Positions 35,660 to 48,524 of a stretch of 64,000 nucleotides of DNA are shown here, one piece after another. The stretch's first letter is position 1; each line of letters opens with the position of its first letter. This DNA is from Ceratodon purpureus (Eukaryota > Streptophyta > Bryopsida > Pseudoditrichales > Ditrichaceae). The stretch lies in NCBI GenBank assembly GCA_014871385.1, contig CM026426.1:63031599-63095598 (forward strand), in the 5' to 3' direction. The translations under genes and the position numbers were made by a program. The notes beneath the pieces were generated by a model, which saw nothing but the letters and a program-made list of their open reading frames with translations, had not been told where the DNA came from and did not search any database.

Positions 35660-36850
35660 ATTTTACCATGCGATGGCGCCCGTCTCCGCAAATGCTCGCG
35701 CTCGTCCCCACAAATGCCCGCGCTCGTCCCCACAAATGCCCGCGCCCGTCCCGCGTGTGCGCGCCCGTTCTATCGTGCTTGCGCCTGTCACAATGCATGC
35801 TGCCGCCCCATCCCCGCCTCGCAAGACCTGCTCGCACCCGTTGCTACCCAGACTACATCATTATTTGCAATGCATTGAACATGGAAGAATCTAAGTGGAG
35901 AGAAAAATTCAAGACCTCGGTGGTTGATTTCTTACTCGAACAACATAGCTGAGGGATTCTACAAGTGCTTTGTCAAATGCGAGAATCTAAATTCTTGGAA
36001 GCAATATTGGAAGCAGATGGCTTTCCTAGAAAAACGTGGTCAGTCAAACGTAGACTCATTGGTGGTGATGGGGCTTAAAGTAGCGCATCGAGAAGTTCTT
36101 CTACACAAATAAATGATGCTAGACCAAGCAGCTTAGTACGCGACATGATGGAGATCGATGACTAATGAGAACATTTTTAAAATATGATATCGGAATATAA
36201 ATAGTAGCAAAAGGTGTAGATAATTAGATTAGTAGGAGATTTTGGAGTTAGTTTAATTTTTTTTTAACTAAAGCACTTTGTATTCATTTCCACCGTCTCC
36301 AACTTGATTGATTCAAGAATTTTGTATGCTTCAATTCATTGAGACTATGTCGTTCATCACACTTGATGGATTTTAATCCATGACTTTTTTTCATTTGTCT
36401 CCCATTCTGTCTTATTATTTGTTAATTTTTCTATTCTTCTTCCATTCTATCCTCTTATTTCTTTTATTACATTATTAGTCCATTGTATCTTTTCATTATC
36501 TTTTTCTTCCATTCCCATTCCATATTGTATTCATTTATTTTATTATTCTTTCATTAGTCTCCTATTCTATATTTAAAATTTAAAATTTTATTTATTTATT
36601 TATTATTATTCTTATTTTCCTATTGTCTTCCATTCTATCATTTTTTTTAAGTACATTATTATTCCATTCTATTTTCTCGTTTTCCTTTTCTTCCATTCCC
36701 CGTCTATCATGTGTTTAATTATTTTATCATTCCCATTTTATGATGTATTTTTTCTTTCTATTTTCTTTATGTTAACTCATTGTATGTGCCACTTGAATGG
36801 AACATGGTAAATAAATTCACAATTAAAATCAAATTTTTATTATTTACATA
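35660..36850 (+). mobile_element. Element fragment: GC-rich array, ORF tail and pyrimidine-rich repeat
   Basis: A short GC-rich array (35675-35850, cgcccgtccccacaaatg repeats) precedes a coding tail from ATG 35881 (MEESKWREKFK), which is broken by TGA and TAA and ends EIDD near 36165. A conserved 3' flank and a T-rich tandem array follow (36400-36780). The same order in inverted form makes up 2.8-4.3 kb, and the coding tail also matches 410-640. The superfamily is unknown. Confidence 0.6.
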
Positions 36851-36859
36851 TTTTATTAA

Positions 36860-39085
36860 TGAGTGCAATCTCAAACAAAATATAAAACTATATTTTGCTC
36901 TTCATTCACTGTACATGAGCCCGAAACTGCTTTTGTGGAACCTCATGAGGCCCGCAACAACGATGCTTGTACCTCTTATATTGAGGCCCAATCAGGTAAA
37001 AATTGTCCGAGTTGCACCTCTTTAGAAGCCGGAGTGAGCATTGAGGGGCAAGGGTGTGATGCACCTATCGCCGGCCCGCCGACAGGCAAGTAGCAAACGT
37101 CATCCAATCCTTCCACCAAGAGCAAGGTCGTAATAAAGATTTCATTTGTATGGGAGGGTGTCAAAAGCGCACCCTGGCAGATTGGGCTAGCTAAGAACCT
37201 TGATCCCAAAACCCGCTCTACGAAGAGAAGTAAGTTTGCAAGTCCATTGCAGACCACTTCTTTTCCATGGAAACATTTCACGCGAACCCGCAGGGGTTCA
37301 AGAAGGGGAAGAATCTTTTGGGATCAAGAAACGGAAGGCTATCTCTAAGAAGGGTTCTTCTAGGAAATGCACATCTAAGAAGCTGCACATCAGCCCAAAA
37401 GACGGTGACGCTCCTGAGGCCGTGTTGTCGCCTCAGTATGAATCTTCTAAAGGTCCTAAGCATAAGAAGACTAGAGGAGGTTAGTTTATCAGGCGGTGGC
37501 CTAATCCATCTTTTAGAAGCTTGTATTGAAAATGTAGTGTATGTTGAAGGCACTAGGTTTGTGTTAGATGTATTAAACCATATTAAAAAAAATCCTTAGT
37601 AAATGGCCATGTCTATGCTTTCCTTGTCTCTGTTGTTCATTTGATGTCAGCTATCCGCCGACTGTCGTCCTAATCGTCACATTGGTGGCCGTTACTATCA
37701 CTTTAGATTCTGTGGACAAGGAAGTCTAGGGTAAATATTGCGAAGACATATCCAATGCAGGTTAAGAGCAGCGTCTGCCGCATGTAGATGCGGATCCTCT
37801 AGCGTAGGGCCAAACTAGTTTTCAGGTACCTGAACCAATGTTGACGTATTTTTTGATTTTGGATATTAATTGCTTGCTATCTGTTCAAAAGAAGAAGGGC
37901 GGTAAGTAGAAAACTAGGATGAGATCGGATTTAGAGAAGTTCTTAGAGTTCTGCCTGGACAATATCCAAGTGGTGTTCTTGAGCTTCGTTCAGGCTCAAA
38001 GGTTTGATATGCTTTGGACAACATTGAAGCAGCATTGTGATTGTTTAGATGCTAAAGTGCGCTACAAGTTTGACTTAATATTTTGCGAGATTTGCATATA
38101 TGCGCCCAAAGATAAGTAGTATTATTTGAAGAGACTCTAGACCCTTTTTGAGCTTGATGACAGGCTGAAGGGGACCATGGCATCTTCAATTAACATGATA
38201 ATTCCCTATGTAAGAACATTGCAAATAGTCAATGGAACGCTTTGCACTCTGAGCCATATACCTTAGAGTCGAAGGAGTCGGACATTCTGAGGAACTACTT
38301 GGTTGGAAAATTGATGCCTAGGCTAGAGTTATTGAAAGCCTCCAGACTCCATGTGCCCGACTACTGCCAAATACACTCACAATTTGGTCAGCGTCGATTA
38401 GTGCCGGATGATGAAGAATATGAGCGCTTCTTTGATTATGACACCTATGACCCAAAAAAAAAAAAAGGAGGACAGTTAAATCAGGGTGCTGGAGAATGTA
38501 GATGTGTCAGTTGGCGGCCAGCTGATGGGCTCTTCAATGATGTAGAATTATATTGTATATAAAGTTTTCCCTCTTTTAACCTTAATAATTTATAATTGCT
38601 CTTAGAGATTGTATATTCTTGTCCGAAACGATCTATACTACTCTATCTTGTACACCACACTCTATATCAATTGTACGCATATAATTGGACAACCATGACT
38701 ACTTCAAATTCTTATTCATTGTTCAAAAGCCATTAGCATATGATGCCTTGCTTCAAGCGATGCGACCACCCTCTTTTTTTGGGACACTTTTGGAGCAGTA
38801 TCCAACATCTCTTAATACTGATGCTGACGAAGATGAATATCTAGCATCGCTCGACAGTACTAACAGTGATGGAGAGGACGACTATGTCTCTCCTATCGGC
38901 AGTCCACCAACGACATCTTCAACTCATTACTCTAGAGGGTGTGCCGCAGCATCTGCTTGTTTCGACGATACTAACATTCGAATCCACTGTAACATTTCTC
39001 CGCATGATGATGCCGTAGGTGTCAGCACTGAAATTATTGCGCATCATATTGAGGTACCTCTTCTACGATACTACCTTATACTATG
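36860..39085 (+). pseudogene. Degenerate element-like coding fragments
   Basis: Several disconnected frames occur: 36863-37200 (with TAG after PPTGK), a Lys-rich stretch 37305-37484 (KKRKAISKKGSSRKCTSKK), 37919-38200 (with TAG after APKDK and after KRL), 38242-38562 and 38685-39086 (acidic). None matches a family I recognise. Frame changes and TAG stops resemble the decay seen in the surrounding transposons, so this is probably an old element. Confidence 0.35.
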
Positions 39086-39089
39086 AATT

Positions 39090-40600
39090 AAGGGATTATT
39101 CATAGCACAACACGACGGGTATATCGGTCATGACTTGGAGACAAAGATTCATTGAAATAATAGACCGAGACTTCTTGAATTTCAAGAGTTCTACAAGGCA
39201 AATTTTGAGGTCATCTTCTCATCCACGTGTTCACAGTATTTCTTACCCTTCGGCTAGGAGTAGGAACAATAATCAGGGGCAAGAACAGTAACTTGAGAGG
39301 AAAGCAGTAAAAACTGTGAGTTACTGCTTAGTTCGTAGTTACTGTATTTTTGGATGAAGTTTTGAAGGTTGGATGAACTTTTGACTTGGATGATAAATTG
39401 ATGGATGGATGAAGGCGGCTAGGGTTTTAAGGGGGTAGTGAGGAGTGAGGTCGTGGCGCCTCTCACTCTCTCTCACTCACGGGAGTGTTTTCAGAGGTAT
39501 TGTGAAAGGGTAGAGAGGGTTAGGAGGTTAGGGGTTGTTGGGCTGTAGAACGATAGAACCTGGAGGGGGCATGACTGGTTGTATATTCCAGACACTAATG
39601 GCAAGAACAAGATGATTGCTGATCAATAAGGATGGTGTGCATTAAATGCTAGGGTTTGTGGAAGAAGATAGGTTGTAAGTCTTGCAGTGATTGCAATTAA
39701 GGGGGCATGACATGGGTTCCCTGGTACAGTCGAGGAGCAAGATAGGTTAGAATCAGTAAAAGCTAGGTTGGTACTCAAATTTTTGTGGGTTTTCGGAATA
39801 CCTAGTTCGGGCACAATAGATTCTAAGAGAGTAGTTAAAAACTCCCTTTAAGATTGGCGACCATGCATTAAGTCCAAACCACGTGGCTCTTGCTGCGACC
39901 TTGCACAGTACCAGGACAATTCTGTAACGAGAGGACAGGCATAGTGGCCAAATTGGAGTATAACAGCAAGTGGACAGCCACTAATGCTGTTGCAGGAGCA
40001 CATTTCGAGGCAGTGAAGGATATGCTCTAGAATCTCGTGGAGGGGAGCCAATATTGAGAAGTCAATTTGACAACTAGAGCTGAGGACAGCTCCAAAGCAG
40101 AGGGAGGATAGGCGCCAGAATTCAGGTATGCCTCAAACTACAGTTGAAATGAGGCAGCAAGAAAAGGAACTGTAGCGTGTGTAAAAATTTAGTAGTAAAG
40201 ACGTACTTGTGAAAATGGAAAAGTTACTAGCAATGGAAGGACAGTAAAAAGCAGTGGAAGAGTAAAAGGTAACTAGAAAAATTTGTTAGTAAAAATGAAA
40301 ACAGCAGTAGGAAGTTAGAAAAAGGATTAGAAAGTTTAAAAAGAAAAAGAGGAATGGAAAAACTGAAAATTTAAAACAAAAATGAATGGAAATTAAGAAA
40401 CTAGTAGCAAACATGTGGGAAGAACTCGCAAAACTATAATTTTTAAAAAACTTGAAGAAATCCTAGACAATGCTAAATTTGCAAAACCTAAGGGCATTAA
40501 AACTATCTACAGTAGAGTAGTTTAGATTGACAGGCTTCGAAGGGACCAAAGTAGGAGGGTGTCAAAGGAATGGACTGGACAGGGACCAGAAAGCAAGAGG
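39090..40600. other. Non-coding stretch upstream of the gypsy element
   Basis: No coding frame of note. A telo-box-like word (ctagggtttta) is near 39420. A 5' LTR of the gypsy element should lie in this area, but no matching copy was found near 48.5 kb. Confidence 0.35.
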
Positions 40601-42269
40601 ACTAGCATTTGACAGACAAGAGGAGGGCTGAAGACAAAAACCTACAGCACCTACCCAAGAGTCTTGAAGAAGCAGATTTAGCTACTAGAGGCACCAACTA
40701 AACCAGAAGGGTACTCGACCAGAGAGTACCAGGGGAAGAGCAGCAAATGACACTATAATGGATAGGGAATACCCAGGGCGGGACAAGGAGGAGATAGCTA
40801 GGAGACAAGCAGCATAAAGGTTGGCAAGGTACAAACTCAGGGAGCAAAGAAGAGCAGCAGAAGTTGGTAAAAACATGGAAGGACAACTTAGTTTCAGAAG
40901 AAAGTATAGCCAAAGGGAGAACCAGGGAATTGATAGATACGGACCTGGTAGGAGAAAATTTGAGCCATGAGACACTACTTGGAGTAAGCACGAGGACAGG
41001 GTCAGCAATGGGAGAAGTTGGCCCAAGTTTCAAGATCTGGCAGGAAGAAGAGGAGGAAATCCTCAAGTATGAAGGGAACCACTCATTGTCCAAGACCATT
41101 TGGAGAGAATTCTCAAGGCCAAGTGATCGAGACACAGAGCATTGTTGGAACCCCCAGCTAAGAATGGCATCAGTGTATGACCACTACCAGGAGGAGGAGA
41201 AGAAAGGAAGCAGCAGACCAGACACATCAAAACTAGGGGAGAGGACACCAGGCGATTTGGTGGAAACATTGGAGACGCTGAAGAAGAAGTTAGACCAATT
41301 TTGAACTAAAGACAGTCCCGGAAGTAGCACCATTACTGTCTGAAATGTACGAAACTGGTAAGCCAGCACCAGTGAATCCTAGGAGTCTAGTGGTGCATTT
41401 TGCACAAGAGCAGTTCCAAGGGATGGAGATAGAAGAAGAAGAGGAGGATAGAAGACACTGGAGGAGTTCAAGGCTTAGCAGCAAGCTTTAAGGCAAGCAG
41501 AGAGAGATCGCAGAAACCAGCAGGCAACAGAGGAAGTCTATAGGAGGCAGATGGAGTTTATTACAAGAAGCATAGAGATTCGAGGACCAGAAAAAGAAAG
41601 AGGAGGAGATGAAAGAAGCTACCCGGCAAGCGACCCTATACAAGTGGTAGGAGATACCGAGGAAAGAAAGCCAGAAACTCGAGGCTCAACCAAGGTCGAA
41701 TCCGTGGGCAAGATATGACCATTCAGTGGTCCAGGGGCAGAGACCACGTCAACCAAAGGAAGCGGAAAGGATGGGAGTACCCTATACCAGGCCTGCTATA
41801 CTAACGAGACCAGTGGCAGACCATTTTCCAACCTCGAGAATTCGGACAAGCCCAATAGGAGGAGAAGGAGTACATCCAACATACGTGGATCACCTCACAG
41901 GTGACGAGTATCGGCAAGAAGTTAATAAAATTGCATACTGGTCAAGTGGAGGAGCAGAAGCGGGAGCAAGAGTCTCTGATTTTGGAACATAACATGGAAG
42001 AACAGCGGAGATAATCAGAGGAATGCCGTATGATACTAGACCACATGCGGGAATAGCGGTACCAGTTGACACAGTCGACAGCAATTATCCAATGAGGCAC
42101 GGTGTACCAGCTTACCCACCAGCAGCTAGACCAAGAATACTACCAATGACAGGGCTACTTCTTGTGGCATAGAGGAAACTGCTGACCTACTCCAAATGCC
42201 AGGAATGTATGAATCTAGAAGCCCATATTCGGCAGTTTGAGAGGACCTTATGGCATAATGGAAAAATCG

Positions 42270-43110
42270 ATGAGTAGGTAATTATCAACCTGATGGGTAC
42301 CACCTTACGTGATAAGGTTGGTGCCTAGTATAAGAATTTTCTGGAGAACCATGTTTATTGCTCATGGGAAGATGTGAAAGCTGCTTTCAAGCGGAGGTAC
42401 GGAGACGAGACTATTGATGAGGCTGTATATAGGAAATAGAAGTCCTTCAAACAGGGGGAGAGAGAAAAAGTACAGGATTACTATGACCGATTCATGATAT
42501 TAATTGAATGTCTACAATCTGACCCAGGAGAAGGCATTTGAATCACAAATTTTAGAGCCGGATTGCTGGAGTATATCAAGATTACTACTATTGTAGCACC
42601 AGTAAAGAGATTGACAGAGCTAGTGGATGCAGCCTTGAGGTGCGAGAAGAACTGCACTGACTTTAGTGGTAAACCCACCAAGATTGAGGTCAAGAAGGTA
42701 GAGACTTGCAATAAGGGGGCCTCAATAATTAAGAAGGAACTAGGCTAAGAGCTCCAAGGAAAGTTTGTGGCAACTGCAAGAAACTTAGCCATAACGATGC
42801 TAACTGTTGGTACAACCCAGCTAATCAAAGGTGGTCAGGTGCAAAAAAAGAAGGGAAGGAACCTGTGTGTGTAAATAAAGTATTTGCTTTGAAACCTGCA
42901 ACGACTTACAATTCCCATCAAGGACACTAGAGACCACCAAATCGCACGGCAGGGAGTAGTCAACAGAGGAGTTATAGTGACCAACCAGCGTGTTGCTTTC
43001 TCTGGAGGAACAAACCACAGGAGCTGGAAGTGCCCCAAGAAAGCACTATGGGATCAATTTTTGGCAGACCAGGAGAAGACAAACAAAAAACAGGATCACC
43101 ATGTGAGAAA
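42270..43110 (+). pseudogene. gypsy Gag with CCHC zinc knuckle
   Basis: The capsid-like segment reads EIVNLMGTTLRDKVGA, then YKNFLENHVYCSWEDVKAAF and KVQDYYDRFMI. A nucleocapsid knuckle CGNCKKLSHNDANC (CX2CX4HX4C) lies near 42758-42800. TAG interrupts GA-YKNF and YRK-KSF, both positions where glutamine would be acceptable, and TGA interrupts EGI-ITNF. The C-terminal end is cut by the MITE at 43124. Confidence 0.7.
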
Positions 43111-43123
43111 TGTGGAGATTGAA

Positions 43124-44055
43124 TTAACCCCTAAAGTTCCTTGACTATGTTTCACCAGAAAACGCTCCAAAACTGTTATTTCCAATGTAAAAAGCATGAA
43201 TGACTAAGAAATCATATTTTTCTAATTTTCACCGTAAGATCTTCAACAAGAATATTTTAATAAATAGCTCAAAAAAATTCAATATAATTGACCGTAGAGA
43301 TTAGAAGATTATAGCAATTGAAACTTGAAAACAAACTTTTTTGACAAGATTTTTTACTAGGTTGATTCACTATAACTTTTTTTTTCTTAGGATTTTTGCA
43401 TTATGGATTGTGGGGGTTTTCATGCATGTCAAAAAAGACTTAGTTAGCTAATTGTATTAAAAAAACTACACTCAAAAGTCAAGTGTAGCATGTTGAAAAC
43501 AATATCTTTATTAAGTTGAATAAACAAGAATGCTAAATCTTATTTCTTTCCTAGAAATTCCATTATTCAATAAAGTCCTAATCCAAATAGTCAAAGTAAA
43601 GATTGATGTCCATCCTTTCACTGAAAAAAAGAAAAGAGCTAAAACAATATTTTTTCTAACTTTTATGAAGGAAAGAAGAAGTTTTTTTAGTACACTGCCC
43701 GAAACGGTGAGAAAACTTTGATATTTTGTGGAGTGAACATTATGCACTCAAAGTCGTTTATTTTTTAGAAACCCCAAAGATGACATCATGAAGTATTTAT
43801 GGAAATATTCTCAGAGGTAATTGATATATTTAGCATGGTTGTCCGAATTGCCCATCGAGTAGCTTTTTCCACTTTGGGTAGCATAACTTTTTTTATAAAT
43901 GTCAAATTGAAAAAGAATATATATTTCCTCAAAGTCCTTGTTGTGGCCTATATTCACAAAAAAATTTCAAAAAATCTTGACTTCAATTGAAGTCATAGGT
44001 ACATGCCCGAATTTCAAAAAAGCCCATTCTAGAACTATTGTCCTTTAGGGGTTAA
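43124..44055. mobile_element. TTAA-flanked MITE, copy 2, inside the gypsy element
   Basis: It begins TTAACCCCTAAAG and ends CTTTAGGGGTTAA with TTAA on each side. Length is 932 bp, almost the same as copy 1 at 34205-35141, and its left half resembles the complement of the right half of copy 1. It interrupts the gag-protease frame, so it is younger than the retrotransposon insertion. Confidence 0.85.
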
Positions 44056-44639
44056 TAGAGGAACTGGAAGAATCAATGGGGGTAGCTACTATTACCAGAG
44101 CTTAGCACCTAAAGGCAGGACTGTTACCTATGCAGAATGAATCGAGGGAACCTGAACCAAGGAAGGCTAGAACAAAGGAGGACTGGCAAGATGAAGAAAG
44201 AATCTGGAAGTCTATGCTAGAAGCCTTGAACAAAATACAACTTCAAGAGGAGCAAGACAAGGCAAAAGCAGAGAAAGTCAAGAATACCTTGAAAACACCA
44301 AAAAAGAAAGGAGAAGGCGAGGTACTGAATAATGAGTGGGCAGGATTTCCAGACTCTAACACTCTGGATTACAGTCCCAAGACAATGCAGCAGGAATTGG
44401 AAGTCTGAGGGGAGACGAGTACAGAGGACATCCAGGAGCAGCATTATGCAACTATGGTGGGAAGGAAGATCTTGGACAATCCCATCATAGTATCTTTGAG
44501 TTAGTTGCTAAAGATGGCTACCAACTTGACAAAATTTGTGAAGGCTCACGTGTTTCCGGAACCGATACCAGACCAGGATACTAAACCAAAGCCAGCACCA
44601 AGCAAGAAACCATCGACCAGTCAACTAAGTAAGTCTCAT

Positions 44640-44831
44640 TTAATAAGCAGTCTGACTATTGATTTTGACAGAGAACTGCGGGTTTTGACTGTGCAGATGG
44701 GCAATAGGACTTTGGAGAATGTCTTGTTGCATGGAGGATCAGATGTTAACCTGATAACCGAGGAGGAGTGTAAAAGAATGGGACTCAACGACCCACAACC
44801 TGCTCCCTTCAGATTAAGAATGGCGGACTAA
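44640..44831 (+). pseudogene. gypsy aspartic protease, catalytic Asp replaced
   Basis: The frame reads DFDRELRVLTVQMGNRTLEN, then VLLHGGSDVNLITEEECKRM. In relatives the triad position is an Asp (VLLDGGSDVNLI). Here it is His (cat instead of gat). It ends at a TAA after FRLRMAD. It would process Gag-Pol if intact. It is inactive as written. Confidence 0.75.
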
Positions 44832-45418
44832 ACAGTCGTCGACTCGGTGGGAATGATACGTAATGTAAAAATTCACATCCACAATATTCCTTACCTTATC
44901 ACTTTGACTGTTATTAAAACAAAGGAGTTAATGAGGCCTATAGTGTGTTACTAGGCAGACCTTGGTTGATTGATGCTAAGGACAATCACGATTGGGGTAA
45001 CAACCTCGTCACTATCAGAAGTAATGGCATTGTAAAAACAATCTCAGTCTGTCAACGGAAGGGGCCCAGGCCTAAGTTACCGAAAGCCCTAGTCTGCCTT
45101 AATTTTACTGAGGGACTGAGGGATGAAGAGGAAGCGTTGTGGTTAGCTAGTGAGCAGGACTTACTGGCCGTTGGAACTGTCACTCTTCCTTGTATAGAGC
45201 AGGACAAGGACCAAAACAATGACCAGGACCACAAACAAGAGGGGAGACCAGAGTGAGCCTATCCAAACCATTTCTACAACTTTGAAGACGGCGATATTAA
45301 AGTGGATGAGACACCAGCCCGAGAGAAGCTGATGAAATTGAAGATTGCTTCCTGGACATTACTAGAGTCAGAGCAGTTACGAAAGATTAATCTCTAAACT
45401 GAGGAGGAACCCCATTAT

Positions 45419-46712
45419 TTGAAGATTAATGCAGATATTAGACCGGAACAGGCCAGCAAAGCAGAGGCGTTGTTCAGGGAGTTCAAGGATGTATTTGCTT
45501 GGACCTATGAAGACCTGAAGGGTATTCCACCTTCAATTGCGCAGCACATGATTGAGCTGGAGAAGGATATACCGCCATCACACCAGGTCAGATATCAAAT
45601 GAATTCAAATTATGCCAGTATTGTGAAGCAGGATTTGGATAAACTACTCCAGGCCGGATTCATTACACCAGTAGAGGATGCTACATGGTTATCTCCAATT
45701 GTTATTGTTCCTAAGAAGAATGGGTAGTTGAGAATTTGTGTTGACTTCTCTAAATTAAATGCTGCCACTAAAAAGGATCCATTACCATTTACTGAGGAGG
45801 TGTTGGATTCTATGGCAGGACATGAAATGCATTCCTTTCTGGATGGGTACTCAGGGCACCACCAGATTTAGATAGCACCAGAGGACCAGCACACAACAGC
45901 TTTTGTAACGGACTGAGGAGCATTTGTGTAGATAGTCATGCCCTATGGGCTGAAAAACGCACCACCAACATACCAGAGGGCAGTAAACCAAGCCTTTCGT
46001 GATTTTATTGGTGATTTTATGAAATAGTTTTTAGATGATTTCAGTGCATACAGTGATATTGTCAGTCACCTGGTCAAATTGTGAAAGCGTTTCAAAAAAT
46101 GCCGTGAGTATGGTATAAGTTTGAACCCCAAAAAATGCTTATTACCGGTCTTCTCTGGTATTATACTGGGCTTTATTGTTTCTAAGGAAGGGAAAATTTT
46201 GTGATCCTAAAAAGATTGAAGCAGTGGAGAAGATGCCTAGACCAGAAAAGCCAAGTGATTTCCAAGTATTTGAAGGTTGTTCCCAGTTTAACAGGTGCTA
46301 CATTAAGTCGTATACACATATCATGGAGCCCATCACCAGGCTCATGAGGAAGACCGAGGAGTTCATCTGGACCGACCAATGTGAACATGCATGGAAGAAA
46401 ATCAAGGAGCAGTACTAGAATGCACCGATTTTAATTGCACCAAGATGGGACTTGGAGTTTTATGTGCATACTGATGCTTCGAATATAGCAATGGAGGTGA
46501 TGCTGGCCCAGAATCCAACAGGGAAGTGTGACCAACTTATTTCTTATGCCAATAGACTTTTGAATTCTGCTGAGAGAAATTACAGTACTACTGAGAAGGA
46601 CGCCTTAGCCATGGTATATGCTCTGAACAAGTATACACATTATCTACTGGGCAATAAATTTTTTTTCTATCTTGACTATATGGCACGGGTGTACCTAGTC
46701 AATAAACCGTAG
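45419..46712 (+). pseudogene. gypsy reverse transcriptase and RNase H
   Basis: The RT begins KINADIRPEQASKAEALF and continues through PSHQVRYQMN, SPIVIVPKKNG, a TAG, LRICVDFSKLNA, MPYGLKNAPPTYQ and FLDDFSAYSD (the YxDD-type site). Stops include TAG in NG-LRICVD and HHQI-IAPED, where glutamine is common, plus TGA after FVTD and after LVKL. A frameshift follows VSKEGKI near 46190. RNase H is at about 46450-46712 (FYVHTDASNIAMEVMLAQN, then YSTTEKDALAMVYAL). Confidence 0.85.
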
Positions 46713-46715
46713 GTA

Positions 46716-48090
46716 TTGGGCAGGATAGCAGGATGGCTACTGTTGTTCCAAGAGTATGACTTTTTAGTGGTGTACAAGGCAGAGAAAAGTCATGGAGGGG
46801 CAGATGCAATGTCTCGCTTACCAAATGGAGAGCCATCGACTGCTCTTGAGGATCAGACTAAAGATGTCAGTTTGTTGTATGTTAAACTTGAATGGTTGGA
46901 TGATATTTGTACTTACCTAAAATCTGATGTTGTCCGACAGGATTTGTCCAAGGAAGAGCGGCGGAAATTAATTCTGAAGTCACTACCCTATATAGTGGTC
47001 AAGGGAATTCTGCACAAGAGGGGGTAGGAGCTGGTGCTCAGAAGGGTACTTGATCTGATTCAAGCAGAAACAGTGAAGAGGGAGATGCTCAATGGAGTAG
47101 CAGGTGGTTATTTTTTGCAAGATATCACCACCAGGAAAATTTTGGACACCGGATATTGGTGGCCAACAATACATTGGGATGTTTCGGAGTACTGTAAGGC
47201 GTGTGACAGGTGTCAGTAAGTGGGAGGTATGGCCAATACTGGTCTAGCGATCTTGGTGACCAGTATGCCAACATAACCATTTATGAAATGGAGGTTGGAT
47301 TTTATTCAGCCGATTAAACCAACAACATCAAGATAAGGAACATGTACATACTGGTGGCTACAAATTATGCAACCAAGTGGGTGGAAGCAAGGGCGTTAAA
47401 AACTAATTTAGCAGCAGTCACTCCTAAGTTTCTCTATGGGCAGATCTTCACAAGGTGCGGGTGTCCTTTGACACTTATAAGTGACGAGGATTCCCATTTT
47501 ATTGATGGGGCTACAGAACACCTGGTGGAGTATTATTTGCTCCAACACCGCACATCAACAATCTATTATCCACAAGGTAATGGCCAGGCATAATCAACAA
47601 ACAAGATGATTGGTCATTTACCCAGCAAGCTGGTCAACGACACGAGAATAGATTGATATGAGCATCTCCATACTGTTCAGCTATCATACAAGACTGCCTA
47701 TAAGATTACAATAGATTACACACCATTTCAACTGGTCTATGGAATACATCCATTGATGCCAACGGAGTACATTGTATCGACTAGGAAATCCAACTCTAAG
47801 ATCAATTATACACCAATCAGAGTGTTGGCAATTATGATTGCAGATTTGCAGCAAATGGACACTTCAAGCCAGGAGGCCCAAGAAGCCGTAGGGGCCAAAC
47901 GATTGAACAGAGCAATATAGAGCCAGCAACACTATAGAAGAGAAGATTTTCAAGTAAGGGATTACGTGCTCTAGTATTCCAAGGGCCAGAAGGAGCATGT
48001 GGGAAAATTGAAAAGTCGATGGTTTGGACCTTATAGGGTCTACTACAGACTACCCAACAACTCCGCTCTAGTGGTCCAAGTAATTTTTTT
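46716..48090 (+). pseudogene. gypsy integrase
   Basis: An HHCC-type zinc domain (GVAGGYFLQDITTRKIL to EYCKACDRCQ) is followed by the RNase-H-like core (YILVATNYATKWVEARAL, LISDEDSHFIDGATEHL, TSTIYYPQGNGQA). The C-terminus includes RWFGPYRVYYRLPNNSALV. Stops include TAG after CDRCQ, after LNRAI and after DYVL, TGA after TRID (family residue Trp), and TAA after NGQA. It would integrate retrotransposon cDNA if intact. Confidence 0.8.
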
Positions 48091-48102
48091 GAATTAAACC
48101 AC

Positions 48103-48522
48103 GTGTTGGTCAATATTAATAAGTTCAAATCTTATAGGTTTTATGACAAAAACGTGGTCAATTGTCCTGATGATCGAGTTTTCCTTAGAGAACTGGTCAA
48201 CGATCAAAAGGAGGAAAGTGGCCAGGCAGGGTCAAATGAAACAGCTGCAGCTGACGAGGTGGACAGCCAAGAAAAAAGCTGGGAATCAGCACATAAGAAT
48301 GGCGAAAATAAAAAAGACAATCAAGGACAAGAAGGAAGCCGAGGACAACAAGTCAGCCAGGAGAAGGAACAGGAGACAAGGGAAGAAGAGGTTAAGAAAG
48401 TAGTTGAAAAAAATAAAGAAGAAGAAAAAATGAAAAAAGTAAGGAAAAAAAGAAAAATAAGTGAAAAACAAATAATAGAATGTGGGGTGTTAAAGGCCAT
48501 GATAAAGGAGAAGTGGATGTAA
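48103..48522 (+). pseudogene. Lys/Glu-rich tail ORF of the gypsy element
   Basis: A 139-codon frame follows the integrase and contains long Glu/Lys/Gln-rich stretches (EKEQETREEEVKKVVEKNKE). It may be the charged C-terminal extension of Pol or an unrelated 3' region. No domain recognised. Confidence 0.4.
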
Positions 48523-48524
48523 CA

